A DNA stretch of 64,000 nucleotides from Marinicella gelatinilytica (GTDB lineage: Bacteria > Pseudomonadota > Gammaproteobacteria > Xanthomonadales > Marinicellaceae). The position numbers were made by a program, and so were the translations under genes. The notes under the pieces were generated by a model, which saw nothing but the letters and a program-made list of their open reading frames with translations, did no database searches and was not told the DNA's origin. Positions within the stretch are counted from its first letter, which is position 1. Each line of letters starts with the position of its first letter. This document shows positions 17,982-26,684 of the stretch, piece after piece. The DNA is taken from assembly GCF_026410405.1 (NCBI RefSeq), contig NZ_JAPMLN010000004.1, forward strand, positions 62,001 to 126,000, in the 5' to 3' direction.

Positions 17982-18989
17982 ATGGATTTAAAAGACATGC
18001 ACTTCCCACATACCCGCAAACGTCGGTTACGTCAAAATCAGGCCATCAGAAATTTGGCGCAAGAACACCAACTCACCAGTCAGGATTTGATCTGGCCGGT
18101 TTTCATTCTCGATGGCTTTAACCGCTCGGAGCAGATTCAATCAATGCCCGGTGTTACCCGTATGAGCGTTGATTTGCTGCTTGATAAACTCCATAATTTA
18201 GTGGCCAAGGGCCTTAATGCGGTGGCCTTGTTTCCGGTGGTTGATAAAGCCTTTAAATCCGATGATGCCTCAGAAGCCTGGAACTCGGAAGGTCTGGTAC
18301 AAAAAGCCGTCAAAACCATTAAATCAGAACTACCGGAATTATTGGTGATTACCGATGTTGCCCTCGACCCCTATACATCCCACGGACAAGACGGCATCAT
18401 TAATGATCAGGGTGAGGTTCTTAATGATGTCACCACCCGAGCTTTGGTAATGCAAGCCCAATCCCACGCTGATGCCGGTGCTGACATCGTGGCACCCTCG
18501 GATATGATGGATGGCCGAATTGGTGAAATTCGAGCCGCTTTCGAACAGAAAAAACGACACAATGTGGGTATTTTGGCTTATTCAGCTAAGTACGCATCGG
18601 TATTTTATGGCCCGTTCCGAGACGCCATAGGTTCAGCAAGCAATTTAGGCAAAAGTTCAAAAGCAACCTACCAAATGAATCCGGCCAACGCCCGTGAAGC
18701 CATCGATGAAATCCAATTAGATATTGAAGAAGGCGCAGACATGGTGATGATTAAACCCGGCATGCCTTATCTCGATATCATCAAAACCGCCAAAGAATAC
18801 TTCAATGTACCCATCTGCGCTTACCAGGTATCCGGCGAATACGCCATGTTACAAAGTGCCATCAATAACGGTTTTTTAGATGAAAAAGGTGCCATCATGG
18901 AAGCCTTATTGTGCTTCAAACGTGCCGGCTGCGATGCCATTTTGACCTACTATGCCGATCGTGTGATTCACTGGTTAGATGCCGAATGA
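17982..18989 (+). CDS. hemB: Delta-aminolevulinic acid dehydratase (porphobilinogen synthase)
   Basis: HemB condenses two aminolevulinate molecules in tetrapyrrole synthesis. The 335-residue sequence has both active-site lysine regions (YSAKYASVFYGPFRDA and MVMIKPGMPYLDII). The metal site reads DVALDPYTSHGQDG with no cysteines, the magnesium-type form seen in Pseudomonas, not the zinc type of E. coli. A second ATG at 17997 (MHFPHTRKRRLR) is also plausible as the start. The stop overlaps the aroE ATG by four bases. Confidence 0.96.
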   Translation: MDLKDMHFPHTRKRRLRQNQAIRNLAQEHQLTSQDLIWPVFILDGFNRSEQIQSMPGVTRMSVDLLLDKLHNLVAKGLNAVALFPVVDKAFKSDDASEAWNSEGLVQKAVKTIKSELPELLVITDVALDPYTSHGQDGIINDQGEVLNDVTTRALVMQAQSHADAGADIVAPSDMMDGRIGEIRAAFEQKKRHNVGILAYSAKYASVFYGPFRDAIGSASNLGKSSKATYQMNPANAREAIDEIQLDIEEGADMVMIKPGMPYLDIIKTAKEYFNVPICAYQVSGEYAMLQSAINNGFLDEKGAIMEALLCFKRAGCDAILTYYADRVIHWLDAE

Positions 18990-19759
18990 TATATCCGCTT
19001 GCCTTATTTGGTCATCCGGTGAAGCACAGTCTGTCACCCCAAATTCATCAGGCATTTGCCCGACAATTCGATCTCGACATCCAGTACCAGCTGATTGATG
19101 TCAGCTCAGACAAACTACACCAAAGGGTGCATCAATTTTTTGCACAAGGTGGCCATGGCGCCAATATCACTGTACCCCACAAACAAGCAGTTATGGCAGT
19201 AGCTGACCACTTAACCGAACGCGCACAACAAGCCGGCGCTGTAAATACCCTATTTATAAAAAATCAACAATTGTGGGGCGATAACACCGATGGTGAAGGC
19301 CTGCTCAACGACTTTAAAGAAAAGCATATAAATTTAGCCAATCAACGCATTTTGATTATCGGTGCCGGTGGTGCAGTGCAAGGCATTTTACCCAACCTGG
19401 TGAAATCCCAACCCGAATCCATACACATCAACAACCGAACCCGGAGCAAAGCCGACGTATTGGCACAATTTTCAACACTGTGTTACGTTCTTAATGACAT
19501 CGATACAAGCACAACTTTTGACGTCATTATCAATGGCACATCCATAGGCCATCAAGGCAATTCACCGGAGATAAAACCTCAATGGCTACACCCAAACACC
19601 ATCGCCTATGACTTATCCTACGGCACTGCCGCCGAACCATTCCTCAACAAAGCCAAATCTCTTGGCATACAACAAACCCATGACGGACTCGGCATGCTCC
19701 ACCATCAAGCCGCTTTGAGTTTTCAGCGTTGGTTTGGTAAAAAGCCTTGTCTGGATTAA
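18986..19759 (+). CDS. aroE: Shikimate dehydrogenase
   Basis: AroE reduces 3-dehydroshikimate with NADPH in aromatic amino acid synthesis. The 257 residues carry the shikimate site HSLSPQIHQ, the catalytic lysine in NITVPHKQA, the dinucleotide loop GAGGAVQGI, and NRTRSKA, the NADP-selecting basic motif. The start at 18986 overlaps the hemB stop (ATGA) and gives the usual MIYPLALFGHPV opening; the longer frame upstream is hemB in another phase. Confidence 0.97.
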   Translation: MIYPLALFGHPVKHSLSPQIHQAFARQFDLDIQYQLIDVSSDKLHQRVHQFFAQGGHGANITVPHKQAVMAVADHLTERAQQAGAVNTLFIKNQQLWGDNTDGEGLLNDFKEKHINLANQRILIIGAGGAVQGILPNLVKSQPESIHINNRTRSKADVLAQFSTLCYVLNDIDTSTTFDVIINGTSIGHQGNSPEIKPQWLHPNTIAYDLSYGTAAEPFLNKAKSLGIQQTHDGLGMLHHQAALSFQRWFGKKPCLD

Positions 19760-19806
19760 TTGATATCGATAAACTGAATCCATGAAAATCAATGACTTTG
19801 CCATAA

Positions 19807-20694
19807 ATGCTCAACATGCAATCCCTTAAGAATTTAATAACCTTACTCAGGCCGCACCAATACCTCAAAAATTTATTTGTTTTTGCGCCTTTGTTTTTTG
19901 CTTTTGCCTTTGAAGCCAGCATTATCTGGCACACACTCGCTGCCTTTATTCTATTTTGTCTTATTGCCAGTGCCATTTATGTGTTTAATGATTTAAACGA
20001 TGTCGCTGAAGATCGCACACACCCCACAAAAAAATACCGACCGATCGCTTCAGATGCTGTCTCAAAACAAACTGCTGTGTTTTTGTTTTTAACTTTAAGC
20101 TTAGTGGCTTTAGTGGTCGCTTATTTTTTTCAACCGGCTTTATTTTATGTACTGCTCATCTACTTTTTAATCAACATCGCTTATTCTTTAGGCCTTAAGC
20201 ATGTGCCGATTATTGATATTTTTATGATTGCCATAGGCTTTGTGCTGCGTTTATTTGCCGGTAATGTGTTTTTGGACCAGCCTTTGTCGATGTGGATTAT
20301 TATCATGACCTTTTTATTGGCCATTTTTCTGGGGATTGCCAAGCGCCGAGATGATGTCCTGTTACAACAACAAGGTCACTCCACCCGAAAAAACATTGAT
20401 GGCTATAATCTGGAATTTATCAATGCCACCATGGTGTTGATGTCGGCGGTGATTATCATTGGCTATATTCAGTACACCATTTCACCGGAAGTCATGAAGC
20501 GTTTTGGCACGGATTATGTTTATTTAACCGGTATATTTGTTATTTTAGGTATTTTACGCTATATGCAAATTACTTTTGTAGAACAAAAAAGCAGCAGTCC
20601 GACCCGGGTACTCATACATGACTTATTTATTCAACTGACCATTGTGGCTTGGTTGGTTAGTTATTTGCTGATTTATTTTTTCGCTGCACAATAA
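19807..20694 (+). CDS. UbiA-type phosphoribosyltransferase (decaprenyl-phosphate phosphoribosyltransferase-like)
   Basis: This 295-residue membrane protein has about eight hydrophobic helices and the UbiA aspartate motif NDLNDVAEDRTHPTKKYRPI near 57-76. That ED-x2-HPTK-x-RPI form is the signature of the Mycobacterium Rv3806c type, which transfers phosphoribose from PRPP to polyprenyl phosphate. It is less like the ubiquinone or heme UbiA enzymes. It heads a block with GtrA, DprE1-like and DprE2-like genes and a phosphatase, which supports the first step of polyprenyl-phosphate-arabinose synthesis. A second ATG nine bases in (19816) is also possible. Confidence 0.85.
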   Translation: MLNMQSLKNLITLLRPHQYLKNLFVFAPLFFAFAFEASIIWHTLAAFILFCLIASAIYVFNDLNDVAEDRTHPTKKYRPIASDAVSKQTAVFLFLTLSLVALVVAYFFQPALFYVLLIYFLINIAYSLGLKHVPIIDIFMIAIGFVLRLFAGNVFLDQPLSMWIIIMTFLLAIFLGIAKRRDDVLLQQQGHSTRKNIDGYNLEFINATMVLMSAVIIIGYIQYTISPEVMKRFGTDYVYLTGIFVILGILRYMQITFVEQKSSSPTRVLIHDLFIQLTIVAWLVSYLLIYFFAAQ

Positions 20695-20697
20695 ATC

Positions 20698-21120
20698 ATG
20701 CTTTCCTCTTTTTATTCTAAACAATTTTTCTTATTTTTATTGACCGGCGGTATCGCGGCTTTGGTGAACTTTGGAAGCCGTTTTTTATACAGCACCGTTT
20801 TCAGCTATCCTGTGGCAATTATCTGGGCGTACATTACCGGCATGGTGGTGGCATTCATTTTATTTAAAATTGTTGTCTTTAAACCGGCTAAACATTCCGT
20901 TAAAAAACAAATTTTTTATTTCACCGTGGTCAATCTATTGGCTGTTGCCCAAACCTTAATCATCAGTTTATTACTGGCCAACAGCTTGTTCCCGATGCTG
21001 AACATGACCTTTTATCCTGAAGCCTTAGCCCATGCCTGCGGCATTGCTGTACCGGCAGTCACCAGTTTTATTGGTCATAGCCTGTTCAGTTTTAAACAAC
21101 ACGAAAGTCACCATGCCTAA
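20698..21120 (+). CDS. GtrA-family small membrane protein
   Basis: The 140-residue protein has four hydrophobic segments and the GtrA-like start FLLTGGIAALVNFGSRFL, a middle Lys after VAFILFKIVVF, and a C-terminal FIGHSLFSF. GtrA proteins are thought to flip polyprenyl-linked sugars across the inner membrane; in mycobacteria a GtrA protein is associated with the arabinogalactan pathway. The gene begins 3 bp after the UbiA stop and its end overlaps the DprE1-like ATG, so it should be made with the pathway and might flip its product. Confidence 0.85.
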   Translation: MLSSFYSKQFFLFLLTGGIAALVNFGSRFLYSTVFSYPVAIIWAYITGMVVAFILFKIVVFKPAKHSVKKQIFYFTVVNLLAVAQTLIISLLLANSLFPMLNMTFYPEALAHACGIAVPAVTSFIGHSLFSFKQHESHHA

Positions 21121-22438
21121 CCAATCAAGCAAACAAGTGAGCGGATGGGGGCGCTTTCCTCAATTTAAGCACCGGGTTTTCACACCGCGCACAGCATCGG
21201 ATCTCCACAGCTTCGTAAAAAACAATGACAACCCTAAAACCATCGGTTTTGGCAATGGCCGCAGTTATGGCGATAGCGCCTTAAGCGAGTGCATCATTGA
21301 CTACCGTCAGGCTCAGAATTATTTGATTGATTTTGATGCCCAACAAGGCACATTTACATGCCAGGCCGGAGTCACTTTAGATGAAATCCTAAAGGTCATT
21401 GTGCCCAAAGGCTGGTTTTTACCGGTGACACCCGGCACCCGTTTTATCACTTTAGGCGGCGCCATTGCTGCAGATGTTCATGGTAAAAATCATCATCTGG
21501 CCGGTTGTTTTAGCGAACATATCATTGAACTCCAGCTTTTATTGGCTGACGGCACCATCATCAGTTGTCATAAAAACCAACAACCGGATTTATTCAGAGC
21601 CACTTGTGGCGGTATGGGCTTGACCGGCATCATCCTGTCAGCCACCATTCAGCTCAAAGCCATCTCATCCACACAAATACAGCAGACCACCCATAAAACA
21701 GGCAATTTGCAAGAAACCTTTGCGGTATTTGAACAAAACCAAAGCAGCACCTATTCAGTAGCCTGGATTGACTGCTTTGCCAAAAACAAATCGCTGGGGC
21801 GAAGTTTGGTCAGTATTGGTGAGTTTGCCGATGATGGCTCGTTAACCCAAACCAGTAAAAAAGCCCGTACCATGCCCCGCTGGTTTCCCGGATTTATGTT
21901 GAATGCCTGGACCATTAAATTGTTTAATACCCTGTATTATCACCGTCAAAAGAAGCCGATTAAACAAGAAACGGTGCATTACCAGCAATTCTTTTACCCT
22001 TTGGATGGCATCCATCATTGGAATAGAATGTATGGTCGTCGCGGTTTTATTCAGTATCAATTTATTCTGCCCAAAAAAACCAGTTTTGAAGGTCTTAACG
22101 TCATTCTTAAAACCATAGCAGAGGCCGGACAGGGTTCTTTTTTAGCGGTTTTAAAACTTCACGGCCAAGCCAACAAAAACTGGCTGTCATTTCCCATGGA
22201 AGGTTATAGTCTGGCCCTGGATTTTAAAGTTCAGGATAAATTATTTCCGCTACTCGATCGATTGGATCAACTTGTTTTAAATTATCAGGGCCGGTTTTAT
22301 CTGGCCAAAGATGCCCGCGTTAGTCGTGAGGTATTTGAACAAGGTTATCCGAACATTGAAAAATTCAGACAATATAGACAGGAGCACAACATGAACCAGC
22401 ATTTTAATTCCGCACAATCTTTACGAATAGGCTTATAA
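21113..22438 (+). CDS. DprE1-like FAD-dependent polyprenylphosphoryl-ribose 2-oxidase
   Basis: The 441-residue protein is a VAO-type flavoenzyme: an N-terminal FAD domain with GFGNGRSYGDSALS (about 43-56) and a second FAD contact GTRFITLGGAIAADVHGKNH. Length and the DVHGKNHH-type motif match DprE1, which oxidises the ribose 2'-hydroxyl of decaprenylphosphoryl-ribose. The start at 21113 overlaps the gtrA stop; a longer frame upstream reads through gtrA. Its immediate neighbour is a DprE2-like reductase, the partner needed for epimerisation to arabinose. I did not test the residues that contact benzothiazinone drugs. Confidence 0.88.
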   Translation: MPNQSSKQVSGWGRFPQFKHRVFTPRTASDLHSFVKNNDNPKTIGFGNGRSYGDSALSECIIDYRQAQNYLIDFDAQQGTFTCQAGVTLDEILKVIVPKGWFLPVTPGTRFITLGGAIAADVHGKNHHLAGCFSEHIIELQLLLADGTIISCHKNQQPDLFRATCGGMGLTGIILSATIQLKAISSTQIQQTTHKTGNLQETFAVFEQNQSSTYSVAWIDCFAKNKSLGRSLVSIGEFADDGSLTQTSKKARTMPRWFPGFMLNAWTIKLFNTLYYHRQKKPIKQETVHYQQFFYPLDGIHHWNRMYGRRGFIQYQFILPKKTSFEGLNVILKTIAEAGQGSFLAVLKLHGQANKNWLSFPMEGYSLALDFKVQDKLFPLLDRLDQLVLNYQGRFYLAKDARVSREVFEQGYPNIEKFRQYRQEHNMNQHFNSAQSLRIGL

Positions 22439-22440
22439 CC

Positions 22441-23172
22441 ATGTCAACTTTATTAATACTCGGCGCCAAAAGCGACATCGCCCGGGCCGTGGCCCAACAA
22501 TATGCTGCCAAAGGTTATGATTTACTGCTGGCCGGACGAAGCATCAACGAATTGGATGACTTTGCCAAAGACTTGACCATTCGAAATGAGATTAAGGTCT
22601 CCTTACATGAATTTGATGCCAACGACTTTGCCAGCCATGCGTCGTTTATTGAACAGCTACCACAATTACCGAATGGCGTTATTACAGCGATTGGCTATTT
22701 AGGTGACCAACAACAGGCTCAACAAGACTGGACAGAAACCGAAAAAATCATGACTCAAAACCTACTCGGCAATGTATCTGTTCTCAATATTCTGGCCAAT
22801 TTATTCGCCGAAAGACAATCCGGCTTTATCATCGGAATCAGCTCAGTGGCTGGTGACCGCGGCCGCCAAAAGAACTATATGTACGGCGCTGCCAAAGCAG
22901 GCTTCACCACTTATTTATCGGGTTTGCGCAATCGGTTATTCAAAAACAATGTTCATGTGCTGACTGTTAAGCCCGGTTTTGTAAATACGCAAATGACCGC
23001 TGATATGGATCTGCCCGACAAATTAACGGCAGAGCCCGAACAAGTCGCCAAAGACATCTATAAAGCCCAACAAAAAAACAAAAACACGCTTTACACCAAA
23101 GGTATCTGGGCCTGGATTATGCGGATTATCCGTCTCATCCCAGAATGGCAATTTAAGAAAATGGATTTATGA
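22441..23172 (+). CDS. DprE2-like short-chain dehydrogenase
   Basis: The 243-residue SDR has the N-terminal nucleotide site LILGAKSDIARAVAQQYA, a catalytic Ser in GISSVAGDRGR and the YMYGAAKAG Tyr/Lys pair. The ending (WAWIMRIIRLIPEW) contains a hydrophobic anchor as in DprE2. In the two-step epimerisation it would reduce the 2-keto intermediate made by the DprE1-like enzyme to the arabinose form using NADH. It starts 2 bp after the oxidase stop and overlaps the following membrane-protein gene by four bases. Confidence 0.87.
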   Translation: MSTLLILGAKSDIARAVAQQYAAKGYDLLLAGRSINELDDFAKDLTIRNEIKVSLHEFDANDFASHASFIEQLPQLPNGVITAIGYLGDQQQAQQDWTETEKIMTQNLLGNVSVLNILANLFAERQSGFIIGISSVAGDRGRQKNYMYGAAKAGFTTYLSGLRNRLFKNNVHVLTVKPGFVNTQMTADMDLPDKLTAEPEQVAKDIYKAQQKNKNTLYTKGIWAWIMRIIRLIPEWQFKKMDL

Positions 23173-24701
23173 AGGAGACACGGTTTTCAATAATTTGGTT
23201 TTCTTTGAGCGTCAGCTTATTACTGCTAACAGTCGCCTATTTAGGTGTCATTTACTTCAGTCACGACCTGCAACGCTTTAGCATGTTGTTCAATGCCGAC
23301 AGTTTATATTTACCCGCCTTATTAAATAACCTGCTTAATGAAAACGGTGCTTACAGTGATTGGTACTTACCACCGGCACCTTATTTTTTCCCTGATTTAC
23401 CCTTATATCTATTGGCTTTTGTGCTCTCCAAAAATGTCTATATAGCCCAATTTATCTTTGCTATATTGCAAGGTGTACTGGTCTCAATTGCTCTATTTGG
23501 ACTCAATCGATTATTTTTTAGCCGTACGCAGGCTTTTTTACACACCGTTTTGGTGCTGGCCTTGATGTATTTATCCGTGCTTGGTCAGCCAACTATTCAC
23601 GCCATAATCAGTGGCCATCATTTTGGTGCTTTTGTGGCCATTTTAATGGGCTTATTTTTATTCGCTCGGTTGATTCAATCTGATGGTCACGGGCTTGTTT
23701 GGTCTGTACTGTTGGGATTACTCATCGGTTTAACGGTGGCATCAGACAAGCTGTTTATTGTCCAGTTTGTGATGCCACTTATTGTAACTATGGCACTGTT
23801 GCGGCTGTTCGCTGTGGTGTCCACCCAATTTTTTTTTAAGGTGTTTTTTATTGCAGTTTTTGGCCTGATTATTGGCTATCTTTTTTATTATTTATGGGTA
23901 CCCAATCCGACCGGCTTTACCCCTAATTTCAGTATCCATCATTTGACCGATAATCTACCGCTTGTCACCACTCTTTTTCACAGAGTTATTACAAACAATT
24001 ATCTATACAGCGCAGTTTTTTTTGGGTTTTACGGCATTTTATCAATAACACTAATCAAAGCGTTGTTTAATAAAAATCTCAAGAACAAAGGCATTCTTGA
24101 GCTCAGTTTATTGATTGCAAGCATCACTTCAATCACTGTTCTTACTGTGGCATTCAGTGATTTAACCATTGATTTTCGTTATTTTATTCCGGTGTTTTTC
24201 ATACCCTTATTATTGGTGCCTTTGTTGTTCATTGTGGTGCCGTCACCATCACGCTTAAACCTAATTCTTCCGCGTTTATCGCTGCTGCTCACGATGATAG
24301 TTATCAGTTTTCATCTCTGGCAAAAACGCATTCAGCCATTAAAAGCGGACTATTACCCACCGGCAGTTCAGTGCTTTGATAACTTTATTGACACAACCAA
24401 AGCCCATCGCGGTATTTCACATTATTGGGATGCCAAGCGAACCGCGTTACTGAGTAAAAACAAAGTCACGATTGCCGCTTATACACCTCATTTAACCACT
24501 TATAATTGGATTAGTACCAGCCAGTGGCAACATAGTCGCTATGATTTTGTGTTAGTCAGAAACAAAAGTTACCCACAATATCAACTGGATCCTGATTTGA
24601 TAAAACAATACAGTCCGAAACAAACTATCGGCACGTTCTCATGTGGCTTGTTTGATATCCACTATTTTCCTCAGGGACTTTACACCAAACCCAGACTATG
24701 A
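23169..24701 (+). CDS. Large polytopic membrane protein, GT-C-like; candidate arabinosyltransferase
   Basis: The 510-residue product has roughly eleven hydrophobic segments and a soluble C-terminal part. Near the N-terminus, FNADSLYLPALLNNLL places an Asp in the first outer loop, as in GT-C glycosyltransferases. Near 400 there is YYPPAVQCFDNF and later HYWDAKRTALLSKNK. Both patterns recur in the 513-residue protein at 56431-57972, a clear paralogue. It lies between the DprE2-like and phosphatase genes with four-base overlaps on both sides, so it may use the pathway product as donor. The function is inference; no named family was recognised. Confidence 0.65.
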   Translation: MKETRFSIIWFSLSVSLLLLTVAYLGVIYFSHDLQRFSMLFNADSLYLPALLNNLLNENGAYSDWYLPPAPYFFPDLPLYLLAFVLSKNVYIAQFIFAILQGVLVSIALFGLNRLFFSRTQAFLHTVLVLALMYLSVLGQPTIHAIISGHHFGAFVAILMGLFLFARLIQSDGHGLVWSVLLGLLIGLTVASDKLFIVQFVMPLIVTMALLRLFAVVSTQFFFKVFFIAVFGLIIGYLFYYLWVPNPTGFTPNFSIHHLTDNLPLVTTLFHRVITNNYLYSAVFFGFYGILSITLIKALFNKNLKNKGILELSLLIASITSITVLTVAFSDLTIDFRYFIPVFFIPLLLVPLLFIVVPSPSRLNLILPRLSLLLTMIVISFHLWQKRIQPLKADYYPPAVQCFDNFIDTTKAHRGISHYWDAKRTALLSKNKVTIAAYTPHLTTYNWISTSQWQHSRYDFVLVRNKSYPQYQLDPDLIKQYSPKQTIGTFSCGLFDIHYFPQGLYTKPRL

Positions 24702-25303
24702 CTAATAAGTTTGAGACAAAATTAGCCTTGTTTGATTTTGACGGCACCATCAGCCGAAAAGACAGTATGGTGGACTTTATTCAATTTCTGGTGGGAAAAA
24801 GACGATATTACAATGGCTTAGTCAAGCAATCACCCATGCTATTGTCTTATTTGTTGAAAAGAATCTCTAACAGCGATGCCAAGCAGGCTTTAATGGCCCA
24901 TTATTTTTCTGATTACTCAACCCGGGAATTTGAAACATTAGCCCGAACATACGGCGAACAAAAATTACCCCGTATTATTCGGCCAAAAGCTTTACAACGG
25001 ATTCAATGGCATCAAGCACAAAAACACAGGATCGTTATTGTTTCAGCTTCTGTTGAGGATTGGTTAACATCCTGGACTGAGCACATCAATGTCGAACTGA
25101 TTGCCAGCCAATTGGATAAAAGCAAGGACCACATCACCGGTTATTTACAAGGCCATAACTGTCACGGAATAGAAAAAGTCAGACGAATTAAGCACCACCT
25201 CAAACTTGAAGACTATAGCCATATCTATGCCTACGGCGATTCAGCCGGCGACAAAGAGATGCTGGCACTGGCCGACGAGGCCCATTACAAACCATTTCAT
25301 TAA
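24698..25303 (+). CDS. HAD-IB family phosphatase
   Basis: The 201-residue protein has HAD motif I LFDFDGTISRKDS, motif II IVIVSASVEDW and motif IV YGDSAGDKEMLALAD. A helical cap between motifs I and II places it in subclass IB with phosphoserine phosphatase and its many relatives. By position at the end of the block it could remove the 5-phosphate from polyprenylphosphoryl-5-phosphoribose, the one step of the arabinose donor route not covered by the other genes; mycobacteria use a PAP2-type enzyme. That assignment is inference. Confidence 0.85.
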   Translation: MTNKFETKLALFDFDGTISRKDSMVDFIQFLVGKRRYYNGLVKQSPMLLSYLLKRISNSDAKQALMAHYFSDYSTREFETLARTYGEQKLPRIIRPKALQRIQWHQAQKHRIVIVSASVEDWLTSWTEHINVELIASQLDKSKDHITGYLQGHNCHGIEKVRRIKHHLKLEDYSHIYAYGDSAGDKEMLALADEAHYKPFH

Positions 25304-25322
25304 ATTCAATTAACCAAACATT

Positions 25323-26042
25323 ATGAAATTCAATCCACCACTAATAAAAACAACACTCATTAAACGCCATAAACGCTTTTTGGCAGATGTGACCCACCCT
25401 GAGATGGGTGATTTTACCGCCCATTGCCCCAACACAGGCTCCATGAAGAACTGTTGGGCCGAAGGTGATACTGCCTGGTTGCTGGATTCAGAAAACCCGA
25501 AACGTAAATACCGTTATACCTGGGTAATTAACGAAACCCAAGACGGTCATATGATTTGTATTAACACCCATTTGGCTAATCAGCTGGTTATGGAAGGCAT
25601 CGAAAACGGTGTGATTAAAGAATTACAGGATTATGATCTAGTTCAGCAGGAAGTTAAATACGGTGATGAGAACAGCCGCATTGATTTACTATTAACCACG
25701 GAAAATAAACCCGATTGCTATGTGGAAATTAAAACTGTAACTCTATTAGAATCTGGCGAGGACTTTATACCGGGTGCCGGCTTTTTTCCCGATGCCGTTA
25801 CCACCCGCGGCCAAAAACATTTACGCGAACTGATTGAAATGAAACAGCAGGGGCATCGAGCCATACTGTTTTTTCTGGTACAACACAGCGGTATTGAGAC
25901 GGTCGATGCAGCCGGACACATTGATAAAAAATATGCTGATTTATACAACCAAGCCCGCCAAGCAGGCGTTGAAGTCATCGCTTATCAATCCTCAATTTCG
26001 GCCAAAGCCATTGCCATTGAGCGCGCCACATCGGTGATTTAA
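25323..26042 (+). CDS. sfsA: SfsA family protein (sugar fermentation stimulation protein)
   Basis: The 239 residues match SfsA: opening MKFNPPL with KRHKRFLADV, the motif AHCPNTGSMKNCW, and the nuclease-like core RIDLLLTTENKPDCYVEIK with VTLLES and FPDAVTTRGQKHLREL. The N-terminal part resembles an OB fold and the rest a PD-(D/E)XK-type nuclease; E. coli SfsA binds DNA and affects maltose genes, but its true activity is not settled. It lies 19 bp after the phosphatase gene and may be carried on that transcript, though it is not part of the sugar pathway. Confidence 0.95.
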   Translation: MKFNPPLIKTTLIKRHKRFLADVTHPEMGDFTAHCPNTGSMKNCWAEGDTAWLLDSENPKRKYRYTWVINETQDGHMICINTHLANQLVMEGIENGVIKELQDYDLVQQEVKYGDENSRIDLLLTTENKPDCYVEIKTVTLLESGEDFIPGAGFFPDAVTTRGQKHLRELIEMKQQGHRAILFFLVQHSGIETVDAAGHIDKKYADLYNQARQAGVEVIAYQSSISAKAIAIERATSVI

Positions 26043-26048
26043 TGGGTT

Positions 26049-26684
26049 TTAGTCAAGATTCTTATCTTTGTACTCACATAAATCCACGATGATGCATTTA
26101 TTACATAAGGGTTTACGGGCTTTACAGATATAGCGGCCGTGCAGAATCAGCCAGTGGTGGGCATCTTTCAAAAATTCTTTGGGCACCAAGCGTAACAGTT
26201 TTTTCTCGACGTCTAACACCGTTTTTCCCGGAGCAATTTTGGTGCGGTTTGAAACCCGGTAGATGTGGGTATCCACCGCCATGGTCGGCTGGCCAAAGGC
26301 GGTGTTGAGAATGACATTGGCGGTTTTTCGACCGACACCCGGCAATGATTCTAAGTCCTTACGATTATCAGGCACCACCGAATCAAATTGATCCACCAAT
26401 ATCTGACAAGCCTGGATAATGTGCTTGGCTTTGGAATTATACAGACCAATGGTTTTGATGTAATCTTTCAGACCCTCTTCACCCAAAGCTAAAATGGCTA
26501 CGGGGGTATTGGCTTTGGGAAATAATCGTGCTGTGGCTTTATTGACACCGACATCGGTGGCTTGCGCCGATAAGGTCACTGCCACCAATAACTCAAAAGG
26601 TGTGCTGTATTCCAGTTCAGTGGTGGGCTCAGGGTTGTTATCCCGCAGACGTCTAAAAATTTCGGTGCGCTTTTGTTTATTCAT
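26049..26684 (-). CDS. nth: Endonuclease III
   Basis: Nth removes oxidised pyrimidines and cuts the resulting abasic site in base excision repair. The 211-residue protein shows the helix-hairpin-helix LPGVGRKTANVIL with the catalytic Lys, the catalytic Asp in AVDTHIYRVSNR, and the four-cysteine iron-sulfur loop (C-x6-C-x2-C-x5-C) near the end. The ATG at 26684 gives the normal MNKQKRTEIFRRL start. It overlaps the end of the upstream sulfotransferase gene by 8 bp, so it is the last gene of the sulfotransferase/GT4 transcript. Confidence 0.97.
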   Translation of the reverse strand: MNKQKRTEIFRRLRDNNPEPTTELEYSTPFELLVAVTLSAQATDVGVNKATARLFPKANTPVAILALGEEGLKDYIKTIGLYNSKAKHIIQACQILVDQFDSVVPDNRKDLESLPGVGRKTANVILNTAFGQPTMAVDTHIYRVSNRTKIAPGKTVLDVEKKLLRLVPKEFLKDAHHWLILHGRYICKARKPLCNKCIIVDLCEYKDKNLD

